DNA from: Candidatus Merdimorpha stercoravium
Lineage (GTDB): Bacteria; Bacteroidota; Bacteroidia; Flavobacteriales; UBA1820
NCBI GenBank assembly: GCA_018715295.1
Contig: DVLY01000101.1
Location: 1-17,696, forward strand
Direction of reading: 5' to 3'
Length of the DNA: 17,696 nt
Below, one piece after another: positions 1-7,543 of the stretch; the stretch's first letter is position 1, and every line of letters begins with the position of its first letter. The translations under genes were made by a program, and so were the position numbers. The notes beneath the pieces were generated by a model. The model ran no database searches, had not been told where the DNA came from, and was given only the letters and a program-made list of their open reading frames with translations.

Positions 1-25
1 TGCATGAAATGTGGGGCTTTCGCCG

Positions 26-33
26 TACATTTG
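26..33 (+). promoter_or_regulatory. Bacteroidetes-type -7 box upstream of carA
   Basis: TACATTTG matches the Bacteroidetes -7 consensus TAnnTTTG exactly. A TTTG -33 box at the usual 19-20 nt spacing is not seen; only CATG lies there. Transcription would begin near base 37-40, which leaves a leader of about 25 nt containing AGGAG (51-55) ahead of the carA ATG at 62. The box also argues against translation from the upstream in-frame ATG at base 11. Confidence 0.6.
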
Positions 34-61
34 CAAACGGATCAAACAAAAGGAGAACACG

Positions 62-1162
62 ATGAAATTTCAGGATAAAAAAGACGCCGTACTGCTGTTG
101 GAAGACGGAACCCTCTTTTGGGGGAAATCCATCGGTGTCGAGGGAACCGCCTCGGGCGAGTTGTGTTTCAATACCGGTATGACCGGGTACCAGGAGATCT
201 TTACCGACCCGTCCTATTACGGGCAGATCATGGTAACCACCAATGCCCACATCGGCAACTACGGGGTCAAGGACGATGAAGTCGAATCCGACGGGATGAA
301 GATCGCCGGGTTGGTGTGCCGCAATTTCAATTTTTCGCCTTCGCGCGCCGGCTCGGACGGATCGCTTCAGGACTATTTCAAGAGCCAGAACAAACTGGCC
401 ATATCCGACGTCGATACCCGCGCGGTGGTGAGCTACATCCGCGACAAGGGGGCGATGAATGCCGTGATCTCCACCCATACCGAGGACCTGGATGCGCTCA
501 AGAAAGTGCTGGCCGAAACGCCCAACATGAAAGGCTTGGAACTGGCTTCGAAGGTATCGACCAAGGAGCCGTATTTCTTCGGCGATCCGCAAGCTCCCAT
601 CAAGATCGCGGCACTCGACCTGGGGATCAAGCGCAACATCCTTCGTTGCCTGGCTGAACGCGGATGCTACATCAAGGTATTCCCCTACGATACGCCGCTG
701 GAAGAGCTCAAGAAATGGAATCCCGACGGATACTTCCTCTCCAACGGCCCCGGCGACCCCGAGCCGCTCAAGGGGGTGCAGGAAGTCGCCCGGCAGATCA
801 TCGAGGAAAACCTTCCCTTGTTCGGCATCTGCCTCGGACACCAGATCATCGCCCTTTCCCAGGGCATCGGTACCTACAAGATGCACAACGGGCACCGCGG
901 TATCAACCATCCGGTGATGAACCTGGAGACCGGACGCGGCGAGATCACTTCGCAGAACCACGGGTTCGTCGTATGCCGCGAGCAGGCCGAGGCGTCGGAT
1001 CGGATCATCATCACCCACGAGCACCTCAACGACCATACGGTGGCCGGTATCCGCGTGAAGGGCAAGAAATGCTTCTCGGTGCAGTACCACCCCGAAGCCA
1101 GCCCCGGACCGCACGATGCTTCGTACCTCTTCGACCAGTTTATCGCGATGATAAAGGGTTGA
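62..1162 (+). CDS. carA: Carbamoyl-phosphate synthase small (glutaminase) subunit
   Basis: CarA hydrolyses glutamine and passes ammonia to CarB, which makes carbamoyl phosphate for pyrimidine and arginine synthesis in the cytosol. The 366-residue product has the usual length. It has an N-terminal CPSase_sm_chain domain (about 6-140) with the GELCFNTGMTGYQE signature at 32-45, and a class I glutamine amidotransferase domain (about 181-365). The nucleophile elbow FGICLGHQ gives Cys257, and the catalytic His343 and Glu345 lie in QYHPEAS. SNGPGDP (227-233) forms the oxyanion strand. I chose the ATG at 62 because AGGAG lies 7 nt upstream and a -7 promoter box lies at 26-33; the longer frame from base 11 would begin upstream of the predicted transcript. 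carB is not downstream: one base after the stop a HAD phosphatase begins, so carB must lie elsewhere or upstream of the window. Confidence 0.97.
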   Translation: MKFQDKKDAVLLLEDGTLFWGKSIGVEGTASGELCFNTGMTGYQEIFTDPSYYGQIMVTTNAHIGNYGVKDDEVESDGMKIAGLVCRNFNFSPSRAGSDGSLQDYFKSQNKLAISDVDTRAVVSYIRDKGAMNAVISTHTEDLDALKKVLAETPNMKGLELASKVSTKEPYFFGDPQAPIKIAALDLGIKRNILRCLAERGCYIKVFPYDTPLEELKKWNPDGYFLSNGPGDPEPLKGVQEVARQIIEENLPLFGICLGHQIIALSQGIGTYKMHNGHRGINHPVMNLETGRGEITSQNHGFVVCREQAEASDRIIITHEHLNDHTVAGIRVKGKKCFSVQYHPEASPGPHDASYLFDQFIAMIKG

Positions 1163-1163
1163 G

Positions 1164-1811
1164 GTGATACGCGCGGTAATCTTCGACATGGACGGGGTGC
1201 TGATCGACTCCGAACCCTGGTGGCGGGAGGCGATGGCCGAGGCCTATGCTCGTGCCGGGATACCGTACAGTGCGCAGCAGGCAGTCAAGACGCAGGGAAT
1301 GCGTATCGGGGACATCGCCCGGAAGACCCTCGAAGAGCATCCGGTGGAAGGCTGGGATGCCCGGCGGCTGGAGGAGAGCGTTTGCGAGCGGGTGAGCGAA
1401 TTGGTCGTGGCGCACGGCAGGGTGCTGCCGGGGGTAGACCGCATCCTCGATTTCGTCTCCCGAGGCGGGCTCAAGTTGGGATTGGCGACTTCTACGCCCC
1501 GGAAGGTGGCTGAACGCTTTATCGAGCGTATCGGCATCGGAGCGCGGTTGGATGTCATCTGCACCGGGGAAGATGTGCGCCGGGGAAAGCCCGATCCGGA
1601 AATATACCGTTTGTGTGCTTCCCGATTGGGGGTCGAGCCGCAGCAGTGTTTGGTATTCGAGGATTCGGTGAGCGGGGTGCAGGCGGCCAAGGCTGCCGGA
1701 TGTCGCTGTGTGGCGGTGCCGGAGGGGTGCGTGTTCGACGATGTGCGGTACGGGGTGGCCGACTTCAAGATCCGTTCGTTGGAAGATTTCGATCAAATGA
1801 TGGGGCAGTAA
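1164..1811 (+). CDS. HAD-superfamily phosphatase (beta-phosphoglucomutase/hexitol-phosphatase-like)
   Basis: A 215-residue haloacid-dehalogenase hydrolase of subfamily IA with a helical cap after motif I. Motif I is FDMDGVLIDSEP (nucleophile Asp8, acid/base Asp10), motif II is LATSTP (Ser110), motif III is GKPDPEIY (Lys142) and motif IV is VFEDSVSG (Glu166, Asp167). The SEPWW stretch after motif I and the overall length resemble E. coli YniC/HxpB and related sugar-phosphate phosphatases. Beta-phosphoglucomutase is the main alternative, and the substrate cannot be read from the sequence. The start is GTG at 1164, a single base after the carA stop. No earlier start is available without entering carA, and motif I begins seven residues in. 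This tight spacing implies translation coupled to carA. The last codons (GQ-stop) form part of the first terminator stem. Confidence 0.9.
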   Translation: MIRAVIFDMDGVLIDSEPWWREAMAEAYARAGIPYSAQQAVKTQGMRIGDIARKTLEEHPVEGWDARRLEESVCERVSELVVAHGRVLPGVDRILDFVSRGGLKLGLATSTPRKVAERFIERIGIGARLDVICTGEDVRRGKPDPEIYRLCASRLGVEPQQCLVFEDSVSGVQAAKAAGCRCVAVPEGCVFDDVRYGVADFKIRSLEDFDQMMGQ

Positions 1812-1840
1812 CCCGAAAGGTTACTGCCCCATCGTTTTTA
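1801..1840 (+). terminator. Intrinsic terminator 1 after the carA-HAD unit
   Basis: A perfect 13-bp stem, 1801-1813 pairing with 1819-1831 around a CGAAA loop, followed four bases later by TTTTT (1835-1839). The left arm contains the stop codon of the HAD gene, so ribosomes finishing translation would cover part of the stem. Confidence 0.75.
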
Positions 1841-1871
1841 AGCGGCCGCCCGAAAGGGCGGCCGCTTTTTT
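1841..1871 (+). terminator. Intrinsic terminator 2 (tandem)
   Basis: An 11-bp GC-rich stem, 1841-1851 with 1856-1866 around a GAAA tetraloop, running directly into a T tract (1866-1871). This is a textbook plus-strand terminator. On the minus strand no T run follows the stem, so it is only a weak candidate for ending the oncoming bat transcript, for which I see no better terminator in 1872-1939. Confidence 0.85.
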
Positions 1872-1939
1872 GTCCCCTTGTCCCCGATGCCGGTAAAAAA
1901 CCGTTTGCCGCAGGGAAGGGAGAGAAAGAGGAAGGAATG

Positions 1940-2725
1940 TTAGATTTTCTCGGCAGCTTCGCAGGGAATCCAGCCGATTTTCCCGTCGGCCAAACGGATC
2001 TTGTCCCATTTGTTCAGGCTTTCCATCACCCGCACCTTGGTGCCTTCGTGGATGGAGAAGACATCGCCGCCGGAGGCGCTCGGTTCGCTTTTGGCCGTTA
2101 CGTTGGCTACCGTTACGATGGAATACGGGTTGTTGTGCAGTTGGTTTTCCCCGTGCCGGCGCAGGCCGTACGAGAGCGCGCACAGGGCCAGGGAGAGCAG
2201 GAATCCGTAGAAACTCCACCGTTTGGTGCCGGTGCGCAGCCCGAAGAGGAACAGCAGGAAAAGCCCCAGGGCGCTCCAGGCAAAGACGACAGCCAGTACG
2301 CTCCAGGCTCCGATGGGGAGTGCCTGGGTCAGGGTGTCGGTCAGGCGGGCGGAGAGGGATTCGCTCAAGGGAACGATGTTGTCCACCGTCATGTTCTGTG
2401 CCAGGGAGAGGTTGTGGCGGATCTCCTCGTCGGACGGGGCGAGCAGGGCGGCCCGTTCGTAGGCCAGGATGGTCGGGGCGATCCGACCCAGGCGGTAGTA
2501 GGAGTTGCCCAGGTTGTTGTACAGGGCGGCTGAGCGGTAACCGATCCGCACCAGTGAATCGTACTTGGTGGCGGCCTGGAGGTAATCGCCCTTCTGATAG
2601 TCTTGGTTGGCCTGCTGGAAGAGGGCTTGCGGGGTTTGTGCCTGTACGGTGGCCAGAGGCAGCCCGATGAGTGCCGAGAGGATCAGCAGGGGGAATATCT
2701 TTTGGGTAAGATGGCATTTTTTCAT
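1940..2725 (-). CDS. batE: BatE: TPR and SH3-domain membrane protein of the Bat operon
   Basis: The last gene of the eight-gene minus-strand operon. The 261-residue product has a signal peptide (1-29, ending in VQAQ) and a TPR region (about 33-105, with ALYNNLGNSYYRLGR at 67-81). Two membrane spans follow (about 140-162 and 172-188), then a C-terminal bacterial SH3 domain (about 202-258, ending in KIGWIP). This is the standard BatE architecture; BatE is thought to act with BatA-D in the envelope, linked to oxygen or stress tolerance in Bacteroides. I chose the ATG at 2725 (MKKCHL), 17 nt after the batD stop, because it starts a clean signal peptide. The ATG at 2758 would add 11 residues that overlap batD and spoil the signal peptide. 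No strong Shine-Dalgarno sequence is visible. Confidence 0.88.
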   Translation of the reverse strand: MKKCHLTQKIFPLLILSALIGLPLATVQAQTPQALFQQANQDYQKGDYLQAATKYDSLVRIGYRSAALYNNLGNSYYRLGRIAPTILAYERAALLAPSDEEIRHNLSLAQNMTVDNIVPLSESLSARLTDTLTQALPIGAWSVLAVVFAWSALGLFLLFLFGLRTGTKRWSFYGFLLSLALCALSYGLRRHGENQLHNNPYSIVTVANVTAKSEPSASGGDVFSIHEGTKVRVMESLNKWDKIRLADGKIGWIPCEAAEKI

Positions 2726-2742
2726 GGCAGGATGTTTTGGGG

Positions 2743-4626
2743 TCAGCCTTTGATGCATTTGTTGATGTTTACGATGGCGCGGGTGGCGTTCTGGTAGTCC
2801 GTTTCGCTCTGCGCGGGGTTGAATCCGGCGTAGCGGGCCTGGTTGCAGGCTTCGAGTGCGCCGATCAGTTCGTCGGCCGTAGCCGGGTCGGCTCCGCGGG
2901 CGAGGACTTCCTGGCGGATGCGGTCGATGGAGGCATCCTTGCGGGCGAGCTTGAGCTTGCTGGCGATAAAGCTATAAAGGGATTTTTCCATCTCGTAGTA
3001 GAAAGCGGGATAGTCGCCGCGATCCAGGGCTTTCTTTGCCCGGGAAAGGCGTGCACGGGCCGCTTGTGCGGCTTTTCTGGCTTTTGCCTGCGGGGAATTC
3101 CGGTCGACGGAGGCATCGTAGAGGCGTTTGCCCAGCGTCACGGGAATGGCGATCAGCGGCAGCAGGAGCAGCAGCGTGAACCAGGTGCGTTGGTAGAAAG
3201 GCCGGTAGGAAGCCGGTTGCAGGTCCGTGGAGAGGCGGATAAAACCGATGTCGGTATTGAGGTAATCGACATCCTCCTTGGCAGAGGCGGCGGGGTTCTG
3301 CCGTGCTTTTTGGGAAATGGAGTGGTTGGCAATGTCGTCGCCCGATACTTCGAGGGTCATCGGGTCCGAGGCGAGGGTAACGTATTTCCCGGTGTCGGGG
3401 TTGAAATACGAGAATTCGATCTTCGGGATCGTGTACTGGCCTTTTACCCGGGGGATGAGGATGAACTGTTCGCTGAGCGAACCCCGCAGGGAGTTGGGAC
3501 CCAGGGCGGTCGAAGTCTGGAGTTTCGGGTCGTAGCGTTCGATCTCCGAAGGGAACGCGGGCTCCGGCATGCGGATCTGGGTGATGTTGCCCGTTCCGCG
3601 TACTTCGAGGTTGAGGGTGGAGGATTCCCCGGTATTTACTTTCGATTTGGACAGGTCGGTCTTCAGGGAGAACTGTCCCACACCGCCGCTGAAGTTGTCC
3701 GGCCGCCCTTGGACAGGCAGCGGACGGACGTCTACCTGGATCGGTTGGCTGGCGACGGAGTATTGCGCCGTCCGGGTGATTTCATCGCCCCAGTAGTCGT
3801 ATTGGCCGGTGCCGACCTCCACCAGCATGCTGAGCGAAAGGGAGGGGATCGTCTGTCGGCCTTCCTTCTGGGGGATGAGCAGTACCTTGTGGTAGGTGAT
3901 GACGTGGTAGAGTTCGTCTTTGTAGTAGCCGCGCTGGTCGGCTTTGTTTTCCGGAAGGTCGTCTTCGGTGTAGACCTGCGTCCAGAAGGTATCGAATTTG
4001 GGTACCTGCGTGACGGAGAGCCGCCCGATATTCATGCGGTAGTACAGCTTGTAGGTAACGGTGATGGGTTCTCCGACATAGGGGCGGGTGTCGGATACTT
4101 CGGCGACCAGGTGGATGTTTTGTTGCGCCGAGGTGGAAGGGTTGGACATCTGCCGGATGCTCTGCTGGCCTTCGATGGCTTTTCCCACTTCGATGGCGAT
4201 GCGCTCGGTCTGGTATTTCTGGCCTTTGGATTTGACCATCGCCGGTTCGATGTACAGGGTGCCTTCGCGCTTGGGTTGCACCAGGTAGGAGATGGTGGTC
4301 TTCTGTTCGGTGCGCCCTTTGCCATTGACATAGCTGGATACCATGCTCCGCATGAATTGAGGGCCGCCCAGCACGACGAAATCCTCGAAAGCCGGGCCGG
4401 CGAACTGATCCTGATCCAGTGGCAGCGAAGTGGAGATTTCGACCACCAGGTTTTCGTTCACGGCCATTTTCTTTTTGGAAACGGTGATCGTAACGGGTTG
4501 CTGGTTATCCTGACCCTGTGCTGGGAGAGCCATCCCCAGGGCCATGACGGCCAGCAGGGCAAGGACCCGTCCACGGACGGCGGCGGGCAGGTGCAACGAT
4601 GGGAAAAATGCTTTGTCGATATTCAT
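2743..4626 (-). CDS. batD: BatD: beta-rich membrane protein of the Bat operon
   Basis: The 627-residue product has a signal peptide (about 1-39, ending in PAQGQ) and a long periplasmic region of repeated beta-sandwich character (about 45-475). The region includes typical BatD phrases such as VTITVSKKKMAVNENLVVEIS and PYVGEPITVTYKLYY. One membrane span follows (about 482-498), then a basic, helical cytosolic tail of about 130 residues. The tail ends in a YAGFNP-type motif also seen in other BatD/DUF4381-like tails. The family (BatD, oxygen tolerance) has no known enzymatic activity and probably acts as a scaffold for the vWA proteins BatA and BatB. It lies 33 nt after batC and 17 nt before batE. 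It shares the layout of signal peptide, beta region, membrane span and helical tail with the third gene of the operon, so the two are probably distant paralogues. Confidence 0.9.
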   Translation of the reverse strand: MNIDKAFFPSLHLPAAVRGRVLALLAVMALGMALPAQGQDNQQPVTITVSKKKMAVNENLVVEISTSLPLDQDQFAGPAFEDFVVLGGPQFMRSMVSSYVNGKGRTEQKTTISYLVQPKREGTLYIEPAMVKSKGQKYQTERIAIEVGKAIEGQQSIRQMSNPSTSAQQNIHLVAEVSDTRPYVGEPITVTYKLYYRMNIGRLSVTQVPKFDTFWTQVYTEDDLPENKADQRGYYKDELYHVITYHKVLLIPQKEGRQTIPSLSLSMLVEVGTGQYDYWGDEITRTAQYSVASQPIQVDVRPLPVQGRPDNFSGGVGQFSLKTDLSKSKVNTGESSTLNLEVRGTGNITQIRMPEPAFPSEIERYDPKLQTSTALGPNSLRGSLSEQFILIPRVKGQYTIPKIEFSYFNPDTGKYVTLASDPMTLEVSGDDIANHSISQKARQNPAASAKEDVDYLNTDIGFIRLSTDLQPASYRPFYQRTWFTLLLLLPLIAIPVTLGKRLYDASVDRNSPQAKARKAAQAARARLSRAKKALDRGDYPAFYYEMEKSLYSFIASKLKLARKDASIDRIRQEVLARGADPATADELIGALEACNQARYAGFNPAQSETDYQNATRAIVNINKCIKG

Positions 4627-4659
4627 AGCGGTATGTGGAAAATGTGCAAGGACGATCGA

Positions 4660-5433
4660 TTACCAGTCTTTGGTCGTATGGATGACGGCTCCTTCGGTCT
4701 TGTCCCCCTTTAGTTTGTCTTGAGTGTTCTGTTCCTGCCGGTCGATGGCGCGGAGCATTTGCTCGTCCGAAGGAGACAAGCGTTGCGGTGCCTGCTGACC
4801 GGAAGAACCACCCCCTCCCTGATTGTTTTGGTTCTGGTCGTTTTGGTTGGGATCGTTGTTGTTATTGTCGTTGTTTTGGTTCTGGTCGTTCTGGTTGTTG
4901 TCGTTGTTCTGATTTTGATTGTTGTCCTGGTTTTGGTTGTTCTGCGGCTGGTTTTGCTGCTGGTCTTTGAGCAATTGTTGGGCCAGGGCGAGGTTGTACC
5001 GGGCCTGTTCGTCCGAGGGGTCGCGCCGGAGAGCGTCTTTGTACAGTTTGATGGCTTCGGCGTAGTTCTTTTTGTCCATTTCTACTCCGCCGAGGTTGTA
5101 CAATACGGGGGCGCGTTGGTCGTCCTGCGGGGTGTTGAACAGGGATTTCATCCAGGCGGCCTGCGCTTGGGCAACATCCCCGCCCAGGTAGAGGGAGTTG
5201 CCCAGGTTGTACCAGCCGGTGGCGTAGGTGGTGTCCAAAGCGACGGCTTGGGCATAGAGGGAGTCGGTACGGTCGTATTCGGCACGTTTGTACATCCGGT
5301 TGCCTTGTTTGAGCAGGTCTTTTTTGGCGATGTCCTGCCGGTTCTGCCCTTGGGCGGGGAAAGCGGCCGAAAGGAAAAGAACCAGCAGGGCGCCGGCTAT
5401 GGGGAAAAATGGGTGTTTGGTCTTCATCGTCAT
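4660..5433 (-). CDS. batC: BatC: TPR protein with Asn/Gln/Asp-rich tract
   Basis: The 257-residue product has a signal peptide (about 3-30, ending in PAQGQ without a lipobox cysteine) and TPR repeats over about 38-155 (GWYNLGNSLYLGGD at 73-86, VLYNLGGVEMDKKNYAEAI at 110-128). A tract made almost only of Asn, Gln and Asp follows (158-205), then a GGGGSSG hinge and a polar C-terminus. No membrane span other than the signal peptide is seen, so it is likely periplasmic, where TPRs would bind BatA, BatB or BatD. Its TPR phrase YNLGNS is shared with BatE. The start could equally be the second ATG at 5427 (MKTKHP); the difference is two residues. It begins 19 nt after the batB stop. Confidence 0.88.
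   Translation of the reverse strand: MTMKTKHPFFPIAGALLVLFLSAAFPAQGQNRQDIAKKDLLKQGNRMYKRAEYDRTDSLYAQAVALDTTYATGWYNLGNSLYLGGDVAQAQAAWMKSLFNTPQDDQRAPVLYNLGGVEMDKKNYAEAIKLYKDALRRDPSDEQARYNLALAQQLLKDQQQNQPQNNQNQDNNQNQNNDNNQNDQNQNNDNNNNDPNQNDQNQNNQGGGGSSGQQAPQRLSPSDEQMLRAIDRQEQNTQDKLKGDKTEGAVIHTTKDW
4819..4962 (-). repeat. Low-complexity trinucleotide tract coding Asn/Gln/Asp in batC
   Basis: On the plus strand this region is a run of GTT, TTG, GTC and similar triplets; on the minus strand it reads AAC/AAT/CAA/CAG/GAC. It codes BatC residues 158-205, of which nearly all are Asn, Gln or Asp, in loose repeats of units such as NQNDQNQNN and NNDNNQND. It is an imperfect repeat, so slippage in multiples of three could change its length. 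Confidence 0.9.
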
Positions 5434-5452
5434 GCTTTTTTAAGCTCTTCTT

Positions 5453-6511
5453 TTAATCCTCTTCCAACGGTTTTTCTTCTCCGAAGAGATTGTAACGGCT
5501 CAACAGGCGGCTGCGTCGGAAGCCCAGCAGCGTATCCAGCACCAGCAGCAGCAGGGCGGCACCGGCAAACCACTGGTAGCGGTCCTTGTATTGGATGATC
5601 TCCGTTTCGCCGTAGTCGTTCTTGGGGCCTTTGCCCAGCAGGTCGGTGATCCGATCGACGACCGCTTCGGTGGAGGTGCCGTCCATGTAGTCCCCGGAGG
5701 TCGCTTGGGCGATCTCGGAGAGCATCTGCGGGTCGGCTTTGGTAACGACGACGTTGCCTTCGATGTCTTTCTTGTATCCGGTAACCACGCCGTTCTCCCG
5801 CAAGGGGATGGGGCCGCCTTCCGGTGTGCCGATGCCCACGGTGTAGATGCGCAGGCCTTTTTCCGCCGAGGCTTTGGCCACATCCACCGCGTTGAGGTCT
5901 TCGCGGTGGTCCTCACCGTCGGAGAGGATGACCAGCAGTTTGTTTTTGACCGTAGGGTCGTCGAAATACCGCCAGGAGAGGGCGATGGCATCGCCGATCG
6001 AGGTCCCCTGGGAGGAAACCATCGAGGGGTCGGCCGTAGCGAGGAACATTTTGGCCGCCGAATAGTCGCTGGTGATGGGCAGCAGGGGATAGGCGCTGCC
6101 CGCATAGGCGATGATGCCTACCCGGTCGCCTCCCAAGCGGTCGATGGTGCGCGAGATGATCTGTTTGGCCTTTTCCAGACGGTTGGGTGCGACGTCCTCC
6201 GCCTTCATGGACAGGGAAACGTCAAGGGCGAAAACGACGTCGGAGCCTTGTACTTTGATCTTTTCGATCTGCGTGCCGATGCGGGGATTGACCAGCGCGA
6301 GGGTCAGCAGAACGATAACCAGGGTATAGAGAATGTTTTTCCAAACCAGGGCGGTCGTGCTCTTGTACGGGGCGAGGATCATCAGGATGCGGGGCGTGGC
6401 CAGCGCGTCCTGTTTCTTGCGCCGGTAGTGCAGCACATAGGCGAACAAGCCCCACAGCAGCGGGACGAGCAAAAATAATTGCAGGTAGGCAGGTCTGTCC
6501 AGTTCGTACAT
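5453..6511 (-). CDS. batB: BatB: membrane-anchored von Willebrand A protein
   Basis: The 352-residue product has two N-terminal membrane spans (about 9-27 and 57-74), a vWA domain (about 90-280) and a C-terminal span (about 314-331) before a short charged tail. The MIDAS metal site is complete: DVSLS (Asp97, Ser99, Ser101), Thr170 in GTSIGDA and Asp198 in LSDGEDH, so Mg2+-dependent protein binding is expected. In the family, BatA and BatB are paralogous membrane vWA proteins in a complex with the MoxR ATPase pathway. It starts 24 nt after the batA stop. The ATG at 6511 is directly followed by the family's MYEL-type start and the first span, so the start is secure. Confidence 0.92.
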   Translation of the reverse strand: MYELDRPAYLQLFLLVPLLWGLFAYVLHYRRKKQDALATPRILMILAPYKSTTALVWKNILYTLVIVLLTLALVNPRIGTQIEKIKVQGSDVVFALDVSLSMKAEDVAPNRLEKAKQIISRTIDRLGGDRVGIIAYAGSAYPLLPITSDYSAAKMFLATADPSMVSSQGTSIGDAIALSWRYFDDPTVKNKLLVILSDGEDHREDLNAVDVAKASAEKGLRIYTVGIGTPEGGPIPLRENGVVTGYKKDIEGNVVVTKADPQMLSEIAQATSGDYMDGTSTEAVVDRITDLLGKGPKNDYGETEIIQYKDRYQWFAGAALLLLVLDTLLGFRRSRLLSRYNLFGEEKPLEED

Positions 6512-6535
6512 TTTTCAGCCTTTATCTTTCACGAA

Positions 6536-7543
6536 TTATACGATTCCTTTGTATAGCGTGCCGCGCAGGGCGATCTCCAGCCCGAAGAGCAGCAGGGCGG
6601 CCAACAGCCAGGAGCGGAACATCTCGTCGTAGTTGTAGTACTTGGTCTGTTCCACTTTGCTCTTTTCCAACGAGTCGATCTCCTTGTAGATCTCCTTGAG
6701 CTTGTTTTCGTCCGTAGCGCGGAAGTATTTCCCGCCCGTGGTGGCAGCGATCTCGCGCATGAGTTTTTCGTCGATCTCCACCGGGACTTTCTGGTAGTAG
6801 ATCCGCCCGGTGTTCGGGTCGCGGTAGCGGGGGTAGTCCGCCAGACCGTTGGTGCCGATGCCGATGGTGTAGACCTTGATGCCCAGTTTTTTGGCTACTT
6901 CGGCTACCGAGCGGGGATCGACAAATCCGTCGTTGTTCACCCCGTCGGTGAGCAGGATGATGACCTTGCTCTTGGCTTCGGAGTCTTTCAAGCGGTTGAT
7001 GGCCGTTCCCAGTCCCAGGCCGATGGCGGTCGTCTCGCCGATAAGCCCCTGTTGGAGTCCCTGGATGGTCTGGACCACGATGCGCTTGTCGGTGGTGAGC
7101 GGGGTCTGGGTGAAGCTTTCGGTGGCGTAGGTTACGATGCCGATGCGGTCGCCCGTGCGGCCTTCGGCAAATTCGGTGGCCACTTTCTTCAAAGCGTCCA
7201 GACGCGAGGGTTTGAAGTCGCGTGCCAGCATCGATCCCGAGAGGTCGATGGACATGACGATGTCCACGCCCAGTCCGGTGCGGGTCTGGGTGCTCACTTC
7301 CACTCCGCGCGGGCGGGTCATGGCTACGATCACGCAGGCGATGGCCGCCAGGCGGAGAACCCACAGCACGGGGCGTGTTTTCGACACCCAGTCTTCGGCC
7401 AGCACGAAACCGCGTATGCTCGATATTTTCAGGTACGGGTACAACCGGTTGCCGCGCCACCACAGATACCCTGCCAGCAGGGGGATGAGCAGCAGAAGCC
7501 AGAAGAACCCTTTGTTGACCAGTTCGAAATTAGTCTCCGACAT
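6536..7543 (-). CDS. batA: BatA: membrane-anchored von Willebrand A protein
   Basis: The 335-residue product has N-terminal spans (about 11-29 and 59-75), a vWA domain (about 92-290) and a C-terminal span (about 310-327). The MIDAS motif is intact: DLSGS (Asp100, Ser102, Ser104), Thr171/172 in GETTAIG and Asp200 in LLTDGVN. The frame is open upstream to 7687, but I chose the ATG at 7543 (MSETNFELVN). AGGAGGAGAA lies just upstream of it on the minus strand, and it gives a membrane protein of family length; the upstream extension is Arg/Ser-rich shadow of the preceding gene. It overlaps the end of that gene by 14 nt, so translation is probably coupled. Paralogous to BatB. Confidence 0.93.
   Translation of the reverse strand: MSETNFELVNKGFFWLLLLIPLLAGYLWWRGNRLYPYLKISSIRGFVLAEDWVSKTRPVLWVLRLAAIACVIVAMTRPRGVEVSTQTRTGLGVDIVMSIDLSGSMLARDFKPSRLDALKKVATEFAEGRTGDRIGIVTYATESFTQTPLTTDKRIVVQTIQGLQQGLIGETTAIGLGLGTAINRLKDSEAKSKVIILLTDGVNNDGFVDPRSVAEVAKKLGIKVYTIGIGTNGLADYPRYRDPNTGRIYYQKVPVEIDEKLMREIAATTGGKYFRATDENKLKEIYKEIDSLEKSKVEQTKYYNYDEMFRSWLLAALLLFGLEIALRGTLYKGIV

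Noticed and set aside
11..61. 17-residue N-terminal extension of carA
   Set aside because: It overlaps a -7 promoter box at 26-33 and lacks a ribosome-binding site; the ATG at 62 has AGGAG and aligns with the family start.
2737..4713. Very long plus-strand open frame (658 codons) opposite batD
   Set aside because: It is antisense to batD, whose product has a signal peptide, membrane span and family phrases. The plus-strand translation is Gly/Val/Phe-rich with no recognisable domain. GC-rich codon use keeps the opposite frame open.
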